Below, piece after piece: positions 1 to 4,734 of a stretch of 6,287 nt of DNA. The position numbers and the translations under genes were made by a program. The notes under the pieces were generated by a model. The model was given only the letters and a program-made list of their open reading frames with translations. It did no database searches and was not told the origin of the DNA. Source of the DNA: an uncultured Lentisphaeria bacterium (GTDB lineage: Bacteria; Verrucomicrobiota; Lentisphaeria; Victivallales; UBA1829). The stretch spans positions 1 through 6,287 of the forward strand of contig CAJMAW010000160.1 of assembly GCA_905211485.1 (NCBI GenBank). Direction: 5' to 3'. How positions within the stretch are numbered: position 1 is the stretch's first letter; each line of letters starts with the position of its first letter.

Positions 1-587
1 AGGAGGATGGTCTGAAGGGAGGTCTTGGACACGCCAAACATGGGGTCTAAGAGAATCTTCAGCTTCTTTGCTTTGATTTTATCGATGTCGACAAAACTTA
101 AAATGCTGTCGATGTAGTCGTTCATGGGATCGACGATCTCCACGAGGCCGGCTTTTTTGGCTTCCTCGAAATCCATGGTGGTCACATCGGCTGCGGTCAG
201 GGAGTTGATGTAATCCTCCAGCTCGTTGGTGACCTCCTTGCTGGCATCCCGACCGCCTTCGGTGAAGACCTTGACGCCGTTATACTCGGCGGGGTTGTGG
301 GAGGCGGTGATCATGATGCTCCCGTCTGCGCCGAGTGCGCCGTTGGCATGATAGGACATCGGAGTCGAGCAGAGCCCGAGGTCGATGACATCGGCCCCCT
401 GGGCGGTGATTCCTTTTGCAAGCGCGTGGAAAAGCGGTTCGGAATGCGGACGCATGTCCCGCCCGATCACGACCTTTTTCGCGCCGGTGAACTCCACAAA
501 AGCGCGGCCGATTTTTTCCGCGATTTCTTCATTCAGCTGTTCCGGATAAATTCCACGGATGTCGTATGCTTTAAAAATCCCGGACAT
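1..587 (-). CDS. manB: Phosphomannomutase/phosphoglucomutase (alpha-D-phosphohexomutase family), N-terminal part, truncated by window edge
   Basis: This enzyme family interconverts hexose 6-phosphate and hexose 1-phosphate (mannose and/or glucose) in the cytoplasm, feeding nucleotide-sugar and polysaccharide synthesis or glycogen and galactose metabolism. The start ATG is at 587-585 and 195 full codons are visible before the left edge. The N-terminus carries the family opening FKAYDIRGIYP (residues 5-15), then VVIGRDMRPHSEP (39-51), which is the usual sugar-phosphate mutase GRD motif. The active-site loop TASHNP is at residues 94-99, with Ser96 as the residue expected to carry the catalytic phosphate. 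Domain 2 begins near residue 175 with LKILLDPMFGVSKTS. The metal-binding DxDxDR loop and the phosphate-binding C-terminal domain lie outside the window. The start is supported by a strong ribosome binding site 8 bases upstream. The gene is divergent from nifJ. Family membership is very secure. Specificity for mannose or glucose cannot be told from this part, so the symbol is provisional (algC or pgm are alternatives). Confidence 0.95.
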   Translation of the reverse strand, partial: MSGIFKAYDIRGIYPEQLNEEIAEKIGRAFVEFTGAKKVVIGRDMRPHSEPLFHALAKGITAQGADVIDLGLCSTPMSYHANGALGADGSIMITASHNPAEYNGVKVFTEGGRDASKEVTNELEDYINSLTAADVTTMDFEEAKKAGLVEIVDPMNDYIDSILSFVDIDKIKAKKLKILLDPMFGVSKTSLQTIL

Positions 588-595
588 AGGACGGG

Positions 596-605
596 CCTCC
601 TCCTT
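596..605 (-). promoter_or_regulatory. Ribosome binding site of the phosphohexomutase gene
   Basis: On the minus strand AAGGAGGAGG ends 8 bases before the ATG at 587, an excellent match to the anti-Shine-Dalgarno sequence at normal spacing, and it fixes the start. It forms the 3' end of a 22-base all-purine tract (617 down to 596) in the leader. Confidence 0.85.
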
Positions 606-672
606 CTTCTTCTCTTCGTTATCTGTTATCTTTATTTTTCCTGATGAAACGGCTTGTTTTCACCATTTCCCT

Positions 673-722
673 GCCGCAGGCGGCGGGAGAGGAAATCCAG
701 CTTCTCTTTCCGCAGCTTGCGG
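673..722 (-). other. Two short hairpins in the predicted mutase leader
   Basis: Read on the minus strand, CCGCA-agc-TGCGG (722-710) and GCCGC-ct-GCGGC (684-673, best folded as a 4-bp stem with a 4-base loop) can each form a small GC-rich stem. If the promoter at 740-768 is right, both lie in the first 60 bases of the transcript. Neither is followed by a U-tract, so neither looks like a terminator. Function is unknown and chance structure is possible. Confidence 0.3.
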
Positions 723-739
723 ACAATACTTCAGTCATT

Positions 740-768
740 ACTATACATCCACGTGGAGCGGAGTTCAA
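740..768 (-). promoter_or_regulatory. Candidate sigma-70-type promoter for the phosphohexomutase gene
   Basis: Reading the minus strand, TTGAAC (768-763) and TATAGT (745-740) are separated by exactly 17 bases. They match the consensus hexamers at 4 of 6 and 5 of 6 positions. Transcription would begin near 733, giving a leader of about 146 bases before the ATG at 587. This is consensus matching by eye only; a promoter nearer the gene is possible, but I saw no better pair there. Confidence 0.45.
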
Positions 769-828
769 ATCATGCTTTTGAAACGGGAGTCCGGCGCGTT
801 TTTCCAGTCCGGGGGCCCCTCCCGGCCG

Positions 829-841
829 GCGGACTGTCCGC
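829..841. repeat. Perfect odd palindrome GCGGAC-T-GTCCGC in the divergent region
   Basis: There are six-base arms around a single central T. It lies within a longer self-complementary stretch in which AGTCCG (806-811) can also pair with CGGACT (830-835). It is between the two candidate promoters and upstream of both predicted transcription starts, so it is placed to act as a protein-binding site rather than as RNA structure. No regulator is identified, and the high local GC makes chance palindromes more likely. Confidence 0.35.
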
Positions 842-868
842 GATTCCCGGAAGGAGACGCGCGAAGGC

Positions 869-878
869 GGAAATTTCC
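869..878. repeat. Perfect palindrome GGAAATTTCC just upstream of the nifJ -35 element
   Basis: This 10-base perfect palindrome ends 10 bases before the candidate nifJ -35 hexamer at 889. That position suits an activator or repressor site. It does not match any operator consensus I can name with confidence, and only one copy is seen. Confidence 0.3.
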
Positions 879-888
879 CTGAAAACGT

Positions 889-917
889 TTGACTTTGGAT
901 CAGTGAAGAGCTATGGT
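889..917 (+). promoter_or_regulatory. Candidate sigma-70-type promoter for nifJ
   Basis: TTGACT (889-894) is a 5-of-6 match to the -35 consensus. Seventeen bases later comes TATGGT (912-917), a 4-of-6 match to the -10 consensus. Transcription would start near 924, giving a leader of about 64 bases. A better -10 hexamer, TATAAG (917-922), sits 22 bases from the -35, too far for normal use with it. The exact -10 is therefore uncertain, although the neighbourhood is a good promoter candidate. Confidence 0.5.
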
Positions 918-973
918 ATAAGATGGAATTATTCATGGAATCCGCTTCTTCACCGGAACTTAATACAACCCGC

Positions 974-980
974 AAGGAGG
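974..980 (+). promoter_or_regulatory. Ribosome binding site of nifJ
   Basis: AAGGAGG lies 7 bases before the ATG at 988. It decides between this start and a second in-frame ATG at 1000 (Met5), which would be 19 bases away. Confidence 0.9.
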
Positions 981-987
981 AAATCGA

Positions 988-3900
988 ATGCCGGGAAAAA
1001 TGATAACCGTTGACGGCAATTACGCCGCAGCACACGTCGCTTACGCGTTAAGCGAAGTCGCAGCCATTTATCCGATCACGCCCTCGTCCACCATGGGCGA
1101 ATGGGTGGATGAATGGGCCAGCCAGGGGAAGAAAAACATCTGGGGGAAAGAGGTTTCGGTTGCGGAAATGCAGTCGGAAGCCGGCGCCGCGGGTGCGGTT
1201 CACGGGTCTCTTGCAGCCGGTGCGCTGACATCCACTTACACGGCTTCGCAGGGACTCCTCCTGATGATCCCGAACATGTACAAGATCGCAGGGGAACTGA
1301 TCCCGACCGTGTTCCATGTGACTGCCCGTTCGCTTGCCTGCCAGTCCCTTGCCATTTTCGGGGATCATTCGGACGTCATGGCCTGCCGGAACACGGGATT
1401 CGCCCTCATGTCCGCCGCCTCCGTGCAGGAGGAAATGGACATTGCGCTTGTCTCGCATCTTTCGACTCTCAAGGCGAAAGTCCCCTTCCTGAGCTTCTTC
1501 GACGGATTCCGGACCTCTCATGAACTGCACAAGATCGAGGAAATCTCCTACGAAACCATCGCCAGTCTTGTGGAAGACAAATACATTCAGGAATTCCGCG
1601 ACCGGGCTCTCCGTCCGGAAAAACCGATCTGCAAAGTCGGCGCCCAGAATCCGGACGTGTATTTCCAGGGCCGCGAAACGGTCAACAAATTCTACCAGGC
1701 CGTTCCCGGAATCGTGCAGGAGTACATGGACAAAGTCGCGAAAGTCACGGGGCGTCAGTACCATCTGTTCGACTATGTCGGAGCGCCGGACGCCACCGAC
1801 GTGATCGTCGCGATGGGATCCTCCTGCGAAACAATCGAGGAAACCATCGACTACCTCAATGAAAAACGCGGCATGAAGCTCGGTCTTGTGAAGGTCAGGC
1901 TGTTCAGGCCCTTTGCGATGGAAAAATTTGCGGAAGCCCTTCCCGCGACGGTCAAGCGGATTGCCGTTCTCGACCGCACGAAAGAGCCCGGCGCTCCCGG
2001 CGAACCGCTTTACATGGATGTCAAAGTCGCATTGGAAGGCAAAGACATCACGATCATCGGCGGCCGTTACGGACTTTCCTCGAAGGAATTCACGCCCTCG
2101 ATGGTTCTTGCGGTCTACAAACACCTTGCGGCGGGCGGATTCCATGACTTCACGGTCGGAATCGACGACGATGTGACCCATCGCTCCCTCAAGATCGAAG
2201 AGGAAATCACCACCGAGCCGGAAGGCACCACGAACTGCATGTTCTGGGGTCTCGGCGGCGACGGTACCGTCGGAGCCAACAAGAACTCCATCAAGATCAT
2301 CGGAGACAACACCGACAAGTATGCGCAGGCGTATTTTTCCTATGACTCCAAGAAATCCTACGGCGTCACAGTCTCACATCTGCGTTTCGGGGACAAGCCC
2401 ATCAAGAGCACCTATCTGATCACCAGCCCGGACTTCGTCTCCTGCTCCAGCGCGGCGTATATCGGACGCTATGATCTGCTCAAGGGCATCAAGGAAGGCG
2501 GCACCTTCCTTCTCAACAGCCATTATTCCAATGACGAGGTTTTCGGGCATCTGACACGCGACATGCAGGAAACCATCATCAACAAGAAGATCAAATTCTA
2601 CAACATCAATGCGGAAGCGATCATCAAGCAGCAGCCCGGTCTCCGGGGTAAAGGCGCGAACACCGTCATGATGGTCGCCTACTTCAAGGTTTCTGGGATC
2701 GTGCCCTTCGACAAAGCCTATGAAGGCATGAAGGCCATGACCGTCAAGACCTTCAAGAAGAAGGGCGATGACGTTGTCAACATGAACCTTGCCCTGATCG
2801 ACGCCGCTGTCGACGCCTGCCGTCCGGTGGAGATCCCGAGTTCTCTGGAAGGCGTTCCGCACTATACGCCGCCGCAGCTGATTCCCGATGACGCGATTCC
2901 GTTTGCGAAGAGCATCATCGAGCCTCTGATGCACCTCAAGGGCGAGACGGTTCCTGTTTCCGCGATGTCTGTGGACGGCACGCTGCCGACGGGGACAAGC
3001 TGTCTGGAAAAACGCGGCATCGCTCCGCGCGTTCCGCACTGGAATCCGGACAACTGCATTCAGTGCAACAAATGCGGATTTGCCTGTCCGCACGCCGCCA
3101 TCCGCGGCAAACTGATCGAACCTGCGAATCTGGCGGGCGCGCCGGAAAGCTTCAAGGCGGTCGATTCCAAGCCGAAGAAGGATCCGGCCTACAGCTTCCG
3201 GATTCAGGTGTATGTGGAAGACTGCACCGGCTGCGGCGTCTGTCTGGACGTCTGCCCGACCAAGCCCGAAAAGCGTGCTCTCACCTGGTCCACGCTCGAG
3301 GCGGAACGCGCGGAAGGCCAGAACGCCAACGAGAAGTTCTTTGAATCGCTTCCGGACAACGTTCTGGGATCTTTCTCCCCGAATTCCGTCAAGGGAGCGA
3401 TGCTCCGCAAGCCGCTCTTCGAGTTCTCCGGCGCCTGCGCCGGCTGCGGCGAAACGCCGTATGTGAAGCTTATGAGCCAGCTCTTCGGTGAAAACATGGT
3501 CATTGCCAACGCGACGGGCTGTTCCTCCATCTACGGCGGGACCTTCCCGACCATTCCGTACACCAAGTCGAAACAGGGAAGAGGTCCGGCATGGGCGAAC
3601 TCCCTCTTTGAGGACAATGCGGAATTCGGCATGGGCATGCGTCTGGCCATCGACCAGAACCGCGCGATTCTGAAACTCAATGTGGAAAAGATCCTCGGCT
3701 GCGACAAAGCCTGCGACACGCTGAAGAACGTTCTCGGCAAGGCCATGAGCCTCTGGAATGAGAAAACTCCGGAAGCCTATGCCGCTCAGGACGCCGTCAA
3801 AGCGATTCTGCCTGAATACATCGAAAAGGCATGCGAGGAAGGCAGGCCGATCCTCCGCAAGATCCAGGAACTCCAGGACTACTTCGTCGACAAGAGCGTC

Positions 3901-4524
3901 TGGATCCTCGGCGGTGACGGATGGGCTTACGACATCGGATACGGCGGACTCGACCATGTTGTGGCGTCCGGCAAGAACGTCAACATCCTCGTCCTTGACA
4001 CGGAAGTCTATTCCAACACCGGCGGACAGGCATCCAAGTCCACTCCGATCGGCGCGGTCGCCAAGTTCGCGACGGGCGGGAAGAAGCTCTGCAAGAAGAA
4101 TCTCGGATTCATGTGCATGAGCTACGGGTACGTCTATGTCGCCTCCATCGCCATGGGTGCGGACAACAATCAGGCTCTCAAAGCCTTCCAGGAAGCCGAA
4201 GCCTACAATGGTCCTTCGATCATCATGGCCTATGCGCCCTGTATCGCGCACGGTATCGACATGAGCAAGACTCAGTCTGAGGAAAAACGCGCGGTCGACT
4301 GCGGTTACTGGCCGCTCTACCGCTATAACCCGACTGCTGAAAAACCGTTCAGCTGGGATGTCAAAGCCACGCCGGGCAACTTCCAGGAATTCATCCGCAG
4401 CGAAGGCCGCTACAAATCCCTGATGAAGACCAACGCCGCTCAGGCGGAAGAACTCTACGCCCAGGCGGAAAAAGATGCCGCCAAACGCATGGAATTCTTC
4501 AAGAATATCGGCGCCATCATGTGA
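988..4524 (+). CDS. nifJ: Pyruvate:ferredoxin (flavodoxin) oxidoreductase, single-chain homodimeric type, complete
   Basis: The enzyme oxidises pyruvate with CoA to acetyl-CoA and CO2, passing two electrons to ferredoxin or flavodoxin in the cytoplasm. The 1178 residues show the full domain order. Domain I (about 1-260) has YPITPSSTMGE (28-38) with Thr31, Glu64 in MQSEAGAAG and Arg114 in HVTAR, the substrate and thiamine-site residues known from the Desulfovibrio africanus enzyme. Domain II follows (about 270-390), then the gamma-type domain (about 415-620, WGLGGDGTVGANK at 420-432). A two-cluster ferredoxin domain has Cys690, 693, 696, 700 and Cys746, 749, 752, 756. The thiamine diphosphate domain (about 810-1170) has proximal-cluster cysteines 817, 820, 845 and 1085, GGDG (975-978) and DTEVYSNTGGQ (1004-1014). 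The chain ends soon after this domain, without the C-terminal extension of the D. africanus enzyme. Tandem TGA TAA stops follow. It appears monocistronic, with its own promoter and terminator. All key residues are present, so it should be active. Confidence 0.98.
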   Translation: MPGKMITVDGNYAAAHVAYALSEVAAIYPITPSSTMGEWVDEWASQGKKNIWGKEVSVAEMQSEAGAAGAVHGSLAAGALTSTYTASQGLLLMIPNMYKIAGELIPTVFHVTARSLACQSLAIFGDHSDVMACRNTGFALMSAASVQEEMDIALVSHLSTLKAKVPFLSFFDGFRTSHELHKIEEISYETIASLVEDKYIQEFRDRALRPEKPICKVGAQNPDVYFQGRETVNKFYQAVPGIVQEYMDKVAKVTGRQYHLFDYVGAPDATDVIVAMGSSCETIEETIDYLNEKRGMKLGLVKVRLFRPFAMEKFAEALPATVKRIAVLDRTKEPGAPGEPLYMDVKVALEGKDITIIGGRYGLSSKEFTPSMVLAVYKHLAAGGFHDFTVGIDDDVTHRSLKIEEEITTEPEGTTNCMFWGLGGDGTVGANKNSIKIIGDNTDKYAQAYFSYDSKKSYGVTVSHLRFGDKPIKSTYLITSPDFVSCSSAAYIGRYDLLKGIKEGGTFLLNSHYSNDEVFGHLTRDMQETIINKKIKFYNINAEAIIKQQPGLRGKGANTVMMVAYFKVSGIVPFDKAYEGMKAMTVKTFKKKGDDVVNMNLALIDAAVDACRPVEIPSSLEGVPHYTPPQLIPDDAIPFAKSIIEPLMHLKGETVPVSAMSVDGTLPTGTSCLEKRGIAPRVPHWNPDNCIQCNKCGFACPHAAIRGKLIEPANLAGAPESFKAVDSKPKKDPAYSFRIQVYVEDCTGCGVCLDVCPTKPEKRALTWSTLEAERAEGQNANEKFFESLPDNVLGSFSPNSVKGAMLRKPLFEFSGACAGCGETPYVKLMSQLFGENMVIANATGCSSIYGGTFPTIPYTKSKQGRGPAWANSLFEDNAEFGMGMRLAIDQNRAILKLNVEKILGCDKACDTLKNVLGKAMSLWNEKTPEAYAAQDAVKAILPEYIEKACEEGRPILRKIQELQDYFVDKSVWILGGDGWAYDIGYGGLDHVVASGKNVNILVLDTEVYSNTGGQASKSTPIGAVAKFATGGKKLCKKNLGFMCMSYGYVYVASIAMGADNNQALKAFQEAEAYNGPSIIMAYAPCIAHGIDMSKTQSEEKRAVDCGYWPLYRYNPTAEKPFSWDVKATPGNFQEFIRSEGRYKSLMKTNAAQAEELYAQAEKDAAKRMEFFKNIGAIM

Positions 4525-4526
4525 TA

Positions 4527-4544
4527 AAACCGTTCGCACGGTTT
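4527..4544 (+). other. Small hairpin directly after the nifJ stop codons
   Basis: AAACCGT and ACGGTTT form a perfect 7-bp stem with a TCGC loop. The stem begins at the last base of the second stop codon. There is no U-tract after it, so it is probably not a terminator by itself. It may protect the messenger 3' end or simply accompany the stronger terminator 16 bases downstream. Confidence 0.5.
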
Positions 4545-4559
4545 AACTGAACCTTAACC

Positions 4560-4602
4560 CGGAAGGGATGTTCCCCGCAAAGGAATGTCCCTTCCGTTTT
4601 TT
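4560..4602 (+). terminator. Rho-independent terminator of nifJ
   Basis: CGGAAGGGATGTTCC (4560-4574) pairs with GGAATGTCCCTTCCG (4582-4596) to give a 15-bp stem containing two adjacent G-U pairs, around a 7-base loop. Six T residues follow at once (4597-4602). It lies 36 bases after the nifJ stop and should separate nifJ from the downstream hydrolase gene. Confidence 0.93.
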
Positions 4603-4667
4603 CATTCGCGCAACAGGACAAAAAAATCATTTTTCATCACAAAAAAAACAAAATATCCGTCCCTGTA

Positions 4668-4696
4668 TTGTATTTCTTTTTTCAGTATGATATATT
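4668..4696 (+). promoter_or_regulatory. Candidate promoter of the GH36 gene
   Basis: TTGTAT (4668-4673, 3 of 6) and TATATT (4691-4696, 5 of 6) are 17 bases apart. The bases before them are strongly A-rich (4619-4654), which could act as an UP element. Overlapping -10-like hexamers TATGAT (4686-4691) and TATTAT (4693-4698) make the exact start uncertain. Transcription from about 4703 would give a leader near 32 bases. A fresh promoter is expected here because a strong terminator lies just upstream. Confidence 0.5.
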
Positions 4697-4719
4697 ATCC
4701 GCAACTACTGAACCTATAG

Positions 4720-4725
4720 AAAGGA
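4720..4725 (+). promoter_or_regulatory. Ribosome binding site of the GH36 gene
   Basis: AAAGGA lies 9 bases before the ATG at 4735, a moderate Shine-Dalgarno match. An in-frame TAA at 4726-4728 excludes any start further upstream. The other nearby ATG (4728) runs into a stop after five codons. Confidence 0.65.
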
Positions 4726-4734
4726 TAATGCAGC

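Larger units (their letters stand above)
588..987. other. Divergent intergenic control region, no gene supported
   Basis: These 400 bases separate two divergently transcribed genes. Short open frames cross the region on both strands, but their translations are rich in Arg, Ser, Pro and Cys, overlap one another and resemble no family I know, so I do not call a gene. The region holds a candidate minus-strand promoter (740-768), a candidate plus-strand promoter (889-917), a GC-rich self-complementary stretch (about 783-850) and perfect palindromes at 829-841 and 869-878. Both ribosome binding sites lie at its ends. No tRNA or known riboswitch pattern was recognised. Confidence 0.7.

Noticed and set aside
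297..644. 115-codon plus-strand open frame opposite the mutase gene
   Set aside because: It is a shadow of the mutase gene, which is supported on the minus strand by the TASHNP active-site loop. The terminal Leu run is simply the reverse of its purine-rich leader.
717..747. Plus-strand promoter-like pair TTGCGG / TATACA
   Set aside because: The 19-base spacing and weak hexamers are poorer than the pair at 889-917, and it would give a long GC-rich leader for nifJ. The same bases make a better minus-strand promoter.
806..835. GC-rich hairpin as a possible terminator
   Set aside because: No T-tract follows on either strand, and no gene ends nearby, since both flanking genes point away from it.
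559..1035. Several 107-138 codon open frames across the intergenic region, on both strands
   Set aside because: They overlap one another, run into the nifJ or mutase start regions, have skewed compositions and lack motifs. The region is better explained as regulatory sequence.
1048..2181. 377-codon open frame on the minus strand opposite the first half of nifJ
   Set aside because: It is a codon-bias shadow of nifJ; it has no recognisable motif and no independent gene context.
2374..4539. 721-codon open frame on the minus strand opposite the second half of nifJ
   Set aside because: It lies wholly opposite a secure, conserved gene, and its translation is low-complexity with many Arg, Asp, Val and Phe residues, as expected from reverse reading of biased codons. 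No family motif was seen.
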